Shown here: piece by piece, positions 46,170 through 57,072 of the stretch
Layout of the letters: every line of letters begins with the position of its first letter
Position numbering within the stretch: position 1 is the stretch's first letter
Source: Simmondsia chinensis
Taxonomy: Eukaryota; Streptophyta; Magnoliopsida; Caryophyllales; Simmondsiaceae
Reading direction: 5' to 3'
NCBI GenBank assembly: GCA_018398585.1
Contig: JAGTTD010000008.1
Location: 198,501-262,500 of the forward strand
Length of the DNA: 64,000 nt
Position numbers and translations under genes: made by a program
The notes under the pieces: generated by a model
Database searches by the model: none
What the model saw: the letters and a program-made list of their open reading frames with translations, nothing else
What the model was told of the DNA's origin: nothing

Positions 46170-48410
46170 AAATTTAAAATTTATGCTTTCATTGGACATG
46201 TAAAGAGTTTAAATTGTAATGGATCGTTTTATTGCCTCGGTTTCATCATAATATGCACCTCTAGTCTCCATGATTTCTTTAATTTTCGTTCTTTCCTTGT
46301 GAACCTTGTGGTTGAGGACTTCTCATTGTCAGGACTCATTTAAAAAACAAAATTTCTTGTGTAGGAAGTATTTTTGGCTTTCGTTCTTTAGCAAGAAGTA
46401 CCATAATGTGTTTGGCATGTCAAATTAAAGCCTTCCAATTGATTTGAAAAGAAAGATCCAACTCGATGGGCCAAAACTAAAGAAGATTCAGACTTAATAT
46501 CACTGATAATTTGGATCTAGTTTGAACGAGATTAATTGAGCTTATACAAAATTTGAGTGTAAGCCTAATTGACATGAAATTTGAGATAAATAAAACAAGG
46601 ACTTTGACATGAGTTAGTCATGCCCTAAACTTGACATAATTCACATAAATTGAAATAACTTGAAATTAAAATGGCATGAGCCCTAAAAGATCTGCATTAT
46701 AGTAATTTGAATTGTTAAATGACTTAGTCTAATATACTAATATTTGAAATGAAAAGATATGACCTTTCAATCCATGATTTGAACTAAAATGATTCATCCA
46801 ATCCATATCTTGACCGGGGCTATTTAACCTTAGCAAAAAAGGGGGAACCAAATCTAACCCTAGTTTACTAAAACTTACAATGACCTTACCAAATTAACAT
46901 CAAACCCTAGATGATTGAACTAGTTATTATAGAATTATAATATGAACTTCTAATTCCACAAGTGAGGCAATTCATTTTATAATTTTACATGTGGGACAAC
47001 TCTATAATGTCCCCTTTTTTAAAAGAGAAGTCATTTTTTTCTCAACGACAAAAATATTTTTTATGTAAGGAGTAATTATTTTGAATTATGTTAAAATATA
47101 ATATATTTTAAAATTTGTATTATAGTGTTTCAATATGAATACAATGAAGTATTTTAAAATTTAGAAGTTTATCACTTAGGTTGCTTGAAATTTAAAAATG
47201 TAATTATATTATGTATAAATTCAAAAGAGTTCTAATAAAATATTATTGATCTATATTATGAATCCAATAATATAAAAGTTTCTTCAAATGCAGCCTATTA
47301 TTTTTCATTAAAAAATGTTAAACACATTATTTGTGTGATATATTTATTACTACTATTTTTTTGGAAGCCTATCGGATTTTTGCAAAAACACTTAACATAG
47401 CAAATATATGTTGTTGTAGTTGTACACCACACCAGTATTGTATAGTAAAAACGAACGAATTTTGACAAAAGTTATCAAGTTCTAATATAGAATATTTAAC
47501 AAACATTAGTTATATTAAAATGTCATGATATTTTAATAATAAATACTTAAAACTAGAAATATCAAAGTAATAATTCCCTATTTTTAGCTCAAGAGGAATT
47601 TGCCTTTAATTATACTCTGGACCACATTTTCTTCACTTGGTGTTACTATTGTGATTTGATGAAAAAGTGCCCCTGAATATTTCAATTCTCGCATGTATAT
47701 AAACAACCAAATTGCTCGGGTTTTCAGTGTCCTTCCAGTACTGATCACCCGATATTTGGGCAGTAGAGAAGCTCATGGGGGTATTATACTTGCTAGTGCT
47801 CTCTTTCTATATTCACACAAGGCGTCTACCGTAGATCTAGCTATGTTATGATACCTAGTAATAACATTTCTAGCCAACTCTCGCTATTGGGATACTTGAT
47901 CTCAAATATTTTTATTAACATTGCAGCAAATCAAAGAATCACTACATTAAGTCATTTTCTTCATGCATAAACTAATCTTCCTCCATTGTAAAAATAAACA
48001 CATTATTGCGGTGCACTCAACAGAATGGACCACGTTGTTGCCAATCAATGAGAAAATGAAGAACAACGACCGTATAATACCAAACACATTTTCTAAAAGC
48101 ACTTAACAAATAACACCAAACACACTCTTACTTTAATTCAAATAATAAAACAAGTCAATAGTCAAGAACACACTATTTAAGTCTTGATAGAAAACAAACA
48201 AATAAAAGAAGTAGAGTTTAACTAATTAAAAACAAGGACAGCCTTCGAGATGCCTCCCCCATATCCATAATATCAACTAATACATATAGAACCCATATTT
48301 TATACACTACCATTTCATATAATAAAAGTCCTAACAAACTATATATTATAAGAACTAATAATAATAAAATATAGTAAAAGGTCAGAACAAACCAACCATA
48401 ACCAATAGGA
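46170..48410. other. Intergenic, no gene recognised
   Basis: AT-rich sequence downstream of the JAZ gene. The first ~150 bp left of 48,412 is likely JAZ 3'UTR. No domain-bearing frame seen. Confidence 0.4.
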
Positions 48411-48411
48411 A

Positions 48412-51400
48412 TCAGACAGGTGTCTTGTGGAGGCGATCAACGTGATCAACGGGGTAAGGTGCCACCGAAATGAGTCTGCATCCGTACATATAAAAAATTA
48501 ATTAAGAATCTTTTTTTATTTTCCCCCAAAACCGCGTCTTGGAAATCAATTCTGCACGTGTTGTAATTGGAGCGCAAGCAAAAGGAGTGGGACCCAGCTC
48601 CGATGACCTAACAGGGTCTGACCCATTCAACATCAAATTAGCACGTTTTTTTAGTTTTTTAGTGTTTTCGTCTCTATCTTTTTTTTTTTTTATAATAATT
48701 TTTCTTATAAAATTAATGTTATATTTTTTTAATTTAAAATAGTCATAATATTTTATTTTATAAAAAAAATAATTTTTTATATATCAATCCAAGTTAGGTA
48801 AAAAAAAACTACTTTAAAAAAGAAAAGTAAAATGAATCAAACAAAATAAATTTATAAACATTAACAACTACTTTAAATATAACCAAGCAGAGGTGCAGTA
48901 TTAAACGTACATTTAGTCTCATATGCTAGAAATAAACTATAAACTTCATATTACTTTTACAACCATATAATTTCAGCATGCGTAAACATACAAATACTAA
49001 AATGGATACTACATTATCAATTATCAAGTACGAGTATATGCTTATAAACTGCGTAGGCAAACTTCAATAGTCACTTACGTAACATGTCTATTACGTTCTC
49101 TGGTGCAAGTTGGGTCCTACATATCCCATATAAGAATGTAAATTACGGGTTTGTATATTGAAGCGAAACAATGAGATTTGAAGACCGCTATCCTCTTTTA
49201 CAGTCCACATGTCTTTATTACCGTGTATATAAGAAAAATATTAATATTTTAAGATAAATATACTCTTTCTTACTCATTACATTAAAAAAAAAAAGAGAAA
49301 AATTATGAAAATCAAGAACAAACCTTCTAGGAAAGAAGCCAAGCCAAATACCAAATACAAATTTGAATGATGTATCTACCCTAGTAGTTGAATTAGTATC
49401 CTATTGATCTAGTGAGGGCCGAAAGGGATGCCTACTATTTCTAACGTGATAAACATTGCTTGACCCAATTTCCACACTAGTCTCCACCTCAAAAAATAGT
49501 TTTCAAATCGTTATAAATGTCATAATGGTTAAACTACCTATCCCAAGTTATAAATTTTAGATTCAAAACTCATTCTCCATCCCTTTCAAGGGCCAGTGTC
49601 CGTATTGAGAGGATTCACGTATTCAGTTTGAATATTCCAAAACACCCACCTAGTTTGCAATCGATTAGTTTTATAAAAGTCTAACGTTTCTTACTTCCAG
49701 CATGATTTTTTCATTTAACTTTTGTCTATTGATTTGTTTAGTTTTAATTGCCTTCAAGATAGCCCAAACCAATTGAACAACATATGCCTTTTGAACTTAT
49801 ATTCAAATCATAAAAGAATTCCAAAATTGATTGATGGGGTACCCAAGACTCTAAGATGATTTCTACTAGAATGAGCTATATCTCTTATTTGTTCTTCTAA
49901 ATACTTGCGAAAACATTACTAAAGATGAATAAAGTTGATGGAATGACATCAGTCCCCACAAAACTAGTCACATACCAAGTGGGTAAATTGATAATGAGAT
50001 CTGCTATGGCTTATAGAAGTCAAAAGCTTTCTTTTAAGAAAAGTTTGTTGCTATTTTACTTTCAATATAGCTTTACTTTGTACTCAAGTTCAATTCATGA
50101 AGATGCCATACATACACAGTATATGTGAATTTCTTGAGGTGCAAGAAAAGCAATCACCATGTCCCGTTGTTTCTCAAATGTATATCTCGATCTAGAAATA
50201 AAGTTTTGTTAGGATGGCATGGATCTTATTTCGAAATTCAGTAAAACCAACCCATCTAAATATATATCTGTGAATTTCACTAAAATTCTTTGTATTATTG
50301 TTTTTCTCTGTTTCTCTCAACTTCTTTCAGATCTACTTTTTATCATTTAAATCAAACCTAATTCTTAAGTATTTTACCTAAACAAAAAACATACTCTTAA
50401 CATATCGTTGTTATATATCCGTAGATGAAATATATGGGAGATTAATAGTGAAATATGCAAAGAACAAAAAATAATCACCTTCCTTTACGCTTCTCAAAAA
50501 ACCTCTTCAAGGACTTCTTTGGAGCCATAGGCAGATCTGTTATAATAATAATCAAAATAAACACATTCATAATTAATATTCTTATAAAAATATTGGATTT
50601 AAATAAACTCACACTTGCGATTATTTCATAATCAAGGTAAATTTTTTTTTTTTTTTTTTTTTTTTTTTGCGGGTCAACTAATCATGTTTAAATGAGGGGT
50701 CAGTAGTAAACGCATGTGATGATAACATAAAATTGTGTCCTGTATATAATTTATTATCATCATAGTACAATATTCATCAACCAAAAAGGACACCAACATG
50801 CCGTCATCGGATCCCACTAGAACTCTGAAGTTAAGCGTGCTTGGACGAGAGTAGTACCAGGATAGGTGACCTCCTGGGAAGTCCTCACCCTTAGGTTGGG
50901 GACACTGGGAAACAGCCTCTCTTCAGGTTAACACCTGAAGGGGGAAGGCTGCGTACATCGGCCCCCCCAGACCATGGGTAGGCGGGAGCCCTTGAGGCAC
51001 TGGGTGGGTATGTTTCTTTAAGTACAATATTCACCAAGGTATAAACAAAAGTGGGAAAATACCTAGAAGGAAAGTACGTTCAAAAAAAAAAAAAAATTGG
51101 TACAATATTTACTATAAATATAAAAATCACGTTTTGATTTAGAAAAATAAAAATATTTAAAAATAATTTTATCTAATTTTGTTTTGTAATTCAAGAAAAA
51201 CAAGTTTGGTTTTTTTGTTTTTTTTTTTTTTAACAGAACAAAGCCCGAGGCTAGGAACCACTTATAAAGTTTGGTACTTTATACTGCACATCTTGTACTT
51301 TTTTTTATGAAACATATGTAACTATTTTTAGTCTATAAATACTAAATATTATGTTTGTTTTTCAAAAGGCTCCCTCCAAGGAGGAAAGGGTTAAAACATA

Positions 51401-52765
51401 AGCATCCTTATCTTTATTTACGAGGGCCCCAAACCCGACTATGTCCTATGTGATACGTCTTAAAATTTCAAATCGAAGCTCATTTTGATTCCTTAATAGT
51501 TAGTTTTCGATAAGGATCCACCGTTTTAATAAGCGTAAATAGATCAGTAAAAATTTAAGAGTTGTTTTATAGTCAAATATGTGTAGCGTTAAGGAAAATC
51601 AAGATAATAAAATCAGAAAATAGAAGAAAGAGAAGAGAGAGAAAGGGGAAGCAACCTCCATTGAGAGCTTCAAGAATATGATCTCCTTGAGCATCAAAAG
51701 AAGCAGCAGAACTAGTTGTATTAACTTTGGATGAGCTCCCTTCCTCCATTGCATATTTTATCATGTACTCCGCCTATTATATCAATTTCAGGTTCACAAA
51801 TTACGCCCACTGATTTCTCTTACATATGTATATAAACGCATATCGAAAACAAGAACAATAACAATAAAAGCAAACCTTGTCCTTCGGAACATCAAATACG
51901 GACACCTTCCCGTTGTAAAATATGGTCATCTTTTCCGCAGAGTTCTCTAAGGTTCCATTCCTGCAATTCTTTCTGTTAGGGTATAAAATCATTCATAAAT
52001 CTTCACTCATCAGCTTAAACTTATTTGATATGGTATTGGTGCTCGTTGACCGAAAGGTCAAAAGTTCTAAAATTAAGCTTTCGGGGCTATTAGTTTTTAA
52101 ATACTAACACAACCGAATTGGAACAGAAAATATTTTTCACGAAAGATAGCGAAGCATTAATTTTTTGAACTGTTATTGGAATATACCTGAGAACAGGACC
52201 ATTATAGACCGGCAAATCAGAGAAGTGATTATCATGCAATTTAGTATCCTGCGTAACGGACGCAATTACACTCTTCACAACCTCCGGATTCATCTTCGAT
52301 ATCGCATTCTGAATTTCTGCAACCACAAAACACAACGATCTCAAACCAATCCATTACATTTTTCAAATCTAAATGGGGTTTCATCAGGGCCCATATAACC
52401 CAAGCACCCGCTTGCAGCCTTCAAATTTTAATACTTATACTTTTTAAACTATCCATTGTTACATATTAAGGGAGACGTCTGAAATTTTTGCCAGTGACAC
52501 CGAAGATGTTAGGAAGGGACCCAAGTTTCATCCTAAAACTAATAGATTTCACTCTAACAACTCCAGTACGAGATTCTTATACTAGACAAGCACGCACGTA
52601 GAGTCCCCCAAGAAAAACCAGAAAAGAAAAGCAAATATAGAAGAATAGGGAGCAACCTTTGAAGCTACGGCGGCGATCAAAATGAGGGTTGGAAACAGGG
52701 ATAGAAGAGGTGTGTTTCTCCTCCATGCGAAAGAAATCGAGTTCAACATGAGACCTAGACACCAT
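48412..52765 (-). CDS. TIFY9: JAZ/TIFY jasmonate repressor, JAZ10/TIFY9-like, six exons
   Basis: JAZ proteins repress MYC-type transcription factors in the nucleus and are removed by the COI1 receptor on JA-Ile. Exons: 52765..52657, 52316..52187, 51960..51876, 51773..51656, 50536..50479, 48475..48412. All have GT/AG borders and phases fit, giving 187 codons plus stop. The N-terminus MVSRSHVELDFFRMEEK and DRRRSFKEIQNAISKMNPEV match the JAZ10 N-terminal (cryptic MYC-binding) region. The TIFY motif is MTIFYNGKVSVFDVP. The Jas motif is DLPMAPKKSLKRFFEKRKGR, completed by LISVAPY in the last exon. The degron has P-K where R-R is usual. Intron 5 (the Jas intron) is ~2 kb. Introns carry transposons. 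Confidence 0.95.
48476..50478 (-). promoter_or_regulatory. Jas intron with immediate stop on retention
   Basis: It splits the Jas motif after KRKG(R), the conserved position in JAZ genes. The intron begins GTGATT, so reading through gives AGG TGA: arginine then stop at 50477..50475. This would yield a protein lacking the PY-containing end, as known for the JAZ10.3 splice form of Arabidopsis. Use of this form here is inferred. Confidence 0.7.
50642..50668. repeat. Run of 27 T in JAZ intron 4
   Basis: Could be the poly(A) tail of a minus-strand retrocopy or simple slippage. No diagnostic element sequence follows. Confidence 0.6.
50781..51020 (+). mobile_element. 5S rRNA-derived SINE, best-preserved copy, in JAZ intron 4
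   Basis: A 17 bp TSD with one mismatch (AGTACAATATTCATCAA at 50764..50780, AGTACAATATTCACCAA at 51021..51037). Head: CACCAACATGCCGTCATCGG then GAAGTTAAGCGTGCTTGG (box A region) and AGTAGTACCAGGATAGGTGA to GGGAAGTCC (box C region). Tail: CACTGGGAAACAGCC, stem-loop, AAGGCTGCGTACAT, GCGGGAGCCCTTGAGGCACT. Inserted antisense to the host gene. Confidence 0.93.
51974..52078 (+). repeat. TRIM/SMART-type relic in JAZ intron 2
   Basis: TGTTAGGGTATAAAATCATT, CTTCACTCATCAGCTTAAAC, then TGGTATTGG and ACCGAAAGGTCAAAAGTTC align with the 5' LTR and primer-binding region of the 60.85 kb element. The 3' part is missing. Confidence 0.6.
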
Positions 52766-52899
52766 GTTTGATTTGTAAAAGGGGGGAGAGAGGGAGAGAG
52801 AGAGAGAATGTTGAAAATTGAGAGGCAAAAGGAGAGAGAGAGAGACAGTAGTTTTAATAGGAGGAGGGAAAGCGGGGCAAAGTGGGGGGGAGAGGGCAC

Positions 52900-53196
52900 G
52901 AGAAAAATGAGACTTTCTCTAACTAACCCACACCACCCCTCTGTTATTTATTTGTTATCTTTATTTTGTTTCTTTTCTCACGTTTTTCACTCTTTTAATC
53001 TTTGTTTTACCGTAACTATTAATATTCAACTGTTATTGGTTAATGTTTGACGCTTAGATGTTCAGTGTTAACTGACTAATTAGCTGCTAACTGATGGATA
53101 ATATATTTGGTAAAATTAGACGTTGAAATTAGCGACTCACTACTCGTTATTTATTTTTATCTTTGATTTCCAAGTTTTTCACTCTTTTACCTTCTC
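52900..53196. other. Region upstream of the JAZ gene
   Basis: Sequence 5' of the JAZ start (minus orientation). GA/CT-rich leader at 52,790..52,860. No G-box (CACGTG) seen in the first ~450 bp. Confidence 0.4.
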
Positions 53197-53211
53197 TTTA
53201 TCTTCTCGGTT

Positions 53212-53359
53212 TTTGTTGTTATCCATGATGACACGTTCCTCAGGTTAGGGGTCATCGACCCTAAAGGAAGAAGACTGCGTACACTCACCCCCCAGACCCT
53301 GCATATGCGGGAGCCTTTGGGGCACTGGGACGTCGTTATTGTTGTTGTTGTTTTTGTTT
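53212..53359 (+). mobile_element. 5'-truncated RTE-type tail insertion with TSD
   Basis: Perfect 15 bp TSD (TTTATCTTCTCGGTT at 53197..53211 and 53360..53374). Contains GACTGCGTACACTC, CAGACCCTGCATATGCGGGA and GGCACTGGG, then a TTG repeat. The TTG end matches the LINE rather than the 5S SINE terminus. Confidence 0.85.
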
Positions 53360-53710
53360 TTTATCTTCTCGGTTGTAGATTGTTTGAGGTGACTAACGGA
53401 TCAATACGAGTTGACTAGTGATGAGTTCTACAAGTTGAAAGTGTATGGATGTGTTGATACTATTTAAATTTGTCTATTGTAACGAATCAAATTAAGATTA
53501 AAAAAAAAATCTATGCCCCGATCTAGCCTGTGGATTTTGGATGGGGTCAAATCAAATTGGGTTACGAGTTTAAAACGGGTTATATTTGGACCGGTGTTTT
53601 CACTTTTTCTTTTTTTAAATTAATCAAATCATTAAAAAAAACACATAAAGCAAATGTATAAATATAACTATCATTAAAATAATAAATTATTTTTATTAGT
53701 AGATATATCA

Positions 53711-54776
53711 CAACAACAATAACCAGTGTTAAAACAGCTCCCGCCAAATCAAGTTTTATTAATAAATAATATAAAAAGTATGTTATGAACTTACAAATAC
53801 AGTTTTTAATATAAAACATGTTGCTTGTTGAGAATAATATATTTGGGTCAATGGCTACTCTCCTTTTGATTTAACGGGTCGAACATGTGTCACGATGCAG
53901 GTCCCCATGTCACTCGTACAGATCAGGCCAAGTACAAGGTTGGCGGAAAAAAATAGACCCATGACTAGGCCCACTACAAGGGAGTACAGGTCGACCCAAA
54001 ACAAAAGTGAGAAAGAAAGAACAAACAAGAAGAACTCAATGATTTACATAGAAACCCCTCTTCAATTGAGATGGGAGAAAACCACGGGCGGAGATGGAGA
54101 TTCTTTATTGAACTTGAACGGAAGAACTACAATCACACTTCCTCTTAACAAGATCTATGGAGAATTATAGATCACTTCCTCTGAACTCTCGTAGCACTCG
54201 AATATCTGAATTGGAGGAATTATGAAATCACCTCTCTCTCTCAATGACGGCAGCTTCACTCTGAAATTGGATTCCCAAAACCGAACCCTAGCTGCGATTT
54301 ATATAGGCGAGTCTGGGAAGAGCCCGATCGATCGGTGGGGTACCAATCGATCGGGACAAGTACTACAACCTTCCCCCTGATTCGTCCAAAACCCGATTCG
54401 ATCGAGGAGACTCCCGATCGATCGGCTTGCTCCTGACATGCCCTAAAATATAAACATGTAATTTGAGACATAATCTTAACAAACACAACAACAATTAACC
54501 AGTGTCAAAACAGCTCCGGCCAAAGCAAGTTTTATTAGTAAATAATATAAAAAGTATATTATGAATTTACAAATATAGTTTTTAATACAAAACATACATC
54601 TTGTTGAGAATAATATCTTTGGGTCAATGGCTACTCTCCTCTTGATTTAACAGGTCGAACATGTGTCATGACACAGGTCCCGTGTCACTTGTATAGGTCG
54701 AGCCAAGTACAAGTTTGGCGAAAAAAATAATCCATGTCTAGGCCCACTATAGGGGACAGGTCGACCCAAAACACAA
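53711..54776. repeat. ~290 bp direct duplication flanking a solo LTR
   Basis: 53711..54007 and 54482..54776 are diverged copies of one sequence (shared GGGTCAATGGCTACTCTCCT, GGTCGAACATGTGTCA, GGTCGACCCAAAACA). The LTR lies precisely between the end of the first and the start of the second. Confidence 0.85.
54008..54481 (-). mobile_element. Solo LTR, 474 bp, with repeated CGATCGATCG palindromes
   Basis: The minus strand begins TGTTAAGATTATG and ends TTTCTTTCTCA. It holds TATATAAATCG (promoter-like), AATAAAGAATCTCC and a leader-like end. Three palindromic GATCGATC clusters lie at about 54,326..54,425. No matching 5 bp TSD; the flanks are the duplicated segments. Confidence 0.75.
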
Positions 54777-54849
54777 GCAGTTTGGGCATAGGACAATGTC
54801 ATTTTACGGGCTGGGTCCTGTTGCATTGCTTGTCGACCCAACCCATTCG

Positions 54850-55385
54850 CCATCTCTATAGATTGTACATTTTACATAGATAATTTTGACTTAATTATCA
54901 ATTTTAAATTTAACTATATTCGATGTCAAATTTGCATAAGTTTGGGTTGATAGTTATCTTTGAAATATCAAATAATCGGTGTTTAATAACTGGATTGATA
55001 ATATTGGTTCTGGTCATCAACATTTCTTTTAGAATGTTTATGAATTTCTAGTCGAAGTTTTGAAGAGGTTGATGAACCTCCGTATTCTAGAAATAAACTA
55101 TTCAATTTATGTATGGTGTCTATTATTAGCTCAAGAGGGAATAACTTATGTTATTATAGTAATTATTTTTACTAATTTGATGATATTTTATTATTGTTAA
55201 GTTCAAATGTTAAAATAAGAAAAATCAAATTTGGTCCACGTGTTTACTTAACCAGTGTTATCTTTAATGGGTTTAGAGTTTCGCTTTCCTTTTCTAGACT
55301 CATCCTATCCTTCCACTATTTTTCATGTTGTTGTGTCCATTTCACTGCCGATAAAATCTTAGATGGTTCTTTGGTTTTTACTTTG
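54850..55385. other. Intergenic, no gene recognised
   Basis: AT-rich, no coding signal. An L1-type LINE 3' end may occupy about 55,390..55,505 (TACGAAAGAAAA terminus, similar to 9.3 kb). Confidence 0.35.
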
Positions 55386-56097
55386 TTTTATTGTTGTATG
55401 TAGTGTGCCTTTAGTGTTCTTTTTACTACACATTTTTTTTGTGCTCGCTCTTTTAGGTATGCCTGATTTTTGTATTCCGACTTATATCGCTAATTACGAA
55501 AGAAAATGTTTACTTCATCAGTTCAATTAAGTTCTACACACACACACATATATATACACTTCGCTACAGTTACAATCTCGGACGTAATTTTTTCAATTAT
55601 AAAGGATGGGTGTATGAACCACATATTCAGTTCATGACATTATTTTTGCCCCCCTGACTTCACTCCTCTTTCTGTACAACAACAACGACAGTCTTAATAC
55701 CACACTTCACTCCTCTTCGTATCTTTTAACTTAATATGTAACCTAAAATTCACTCCCTCGTAGAAGTAATCTCCTATCTAAATTTCAAAAGAAAAAGAAA
55801 AAGGGGGTAAAAGAAGGAGAGAAGGAAGAAGGGTCACGCTTTTTGGGTTGCTGGGAAATGACAGAAGCCCGACACGTACCCAAGCTCTGCTTTGAAATGT
55901 GTTCTACGCTTGTACTTCTCTTTCTTTCTAACACCTTCTTACTCACTTCTCATCCCCTCTTCTTTTCATTTTTTTAACGTCTCATCATTCATCAATAGAC
56001 CAAGTTAAGCTCGAGCCAAGTTAAGCTCGGACCAAGTTAAGGTAACTTGTTTAGCGTAATTCTTTAACAATGTAAAGCCTTCTTAATAGAGTGGTTA

Positions 56098-56518
56098 GGG
56101 GTGTAGATGAGCGAAGTTGACTTACGGGCCCTTGTAGTTGGTTAGCTTGAAAGGTTTAACTGGTTTTGAGCTTGAGCCCAGCCAAGCCTATAATGAAGAT
56201 CAAGCTCATAGGCTTATGAGTTAAAACGAATCCAAGAAAGCCTATTTAATACAATATATTAGCTTAAATATGTCCAAAGAGCCAAGTTTTAACCTAAATG
56301 AGTAGAGCACTAGCTAAAACGAGCCCAGATTGGGCAATAATGAGCCCAAGTATTGCAAGTTTAGTACAAGTTCACCAATTTAAGTTCAAGCTCAACCGAG
56401 CCTAACTCAAACTTTAAGTTTCTGAGCTTGACGAGCTTCAAAATAAGCTTATTGCAAATGAGCTGAGCCTCTAGCCTAGAAAGCACGGGCTACACCTGGC
56501 TTGGCTCGAATACACCTC
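56098..56518. mobile_element. Probable hAT-like non-autonomous element
   Basis: Ends GGGGTGTAGATGAGC and GGCTCGAATACACCTC are inverted repeats. The interior is filled with AGCTTGA/GGCTCA-type words. The TSD is not clear. Confidence 0.5.
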
Positions 56519-57072
56519 TTAGAGACGTCATAAGTTCGAATTTCGAAAGTCTCGCTAATAATATGATTTGAGCACAAAGACAAAAAATTTTGCTTGTGCA
56601 ATATTCATATTTTAGGCCTAATGAACATTCACTATGAGAAGATGTAGAGTATAAAACTATTTGAGCATCTTTATCCATCAGTCCAAATTATTGAGATAGC
56701 TAACTCATTGACAATATGTTTGCAATGTTCCTACATATTTTGTTTCTAATTTCTAATATAAACATAACGGGCTTCCTCATTCATCTCTCGAGCCTCCTTC
56801 CTGCCGAGAAACTAAGCTTTTTAAAGGCTTAAGCTGATAAGTAAAGACCAAAGAATAATTTTACTCTCTTAAAGCTTCTCATCCCATATACTCGCCATCC
56901 GTTCTACTATAGTTTCCGTCAAATAAAACCAGAATAAAAGACCGGGGTGTCGGGAAAAGGGGAGTAATAGAGTAAATGGAGAACAGGCAGAAAACGTGAA
57001 CTCTCTTATTTGTTTGGAGTAGGTCACCTTTTTTTCTACTCACCTTACTCCTATTTTTTTCTCTTTGTTTTT

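Noticed and set aside
50464..50478. Reading the JAZ gene as ending at the Jas intron
   Set aside because: A well-placed last exon with LISVAPY exists at 48475..48412 in the right phase, so the full-length model is preferred and the truncated form is treated as a splice variant.
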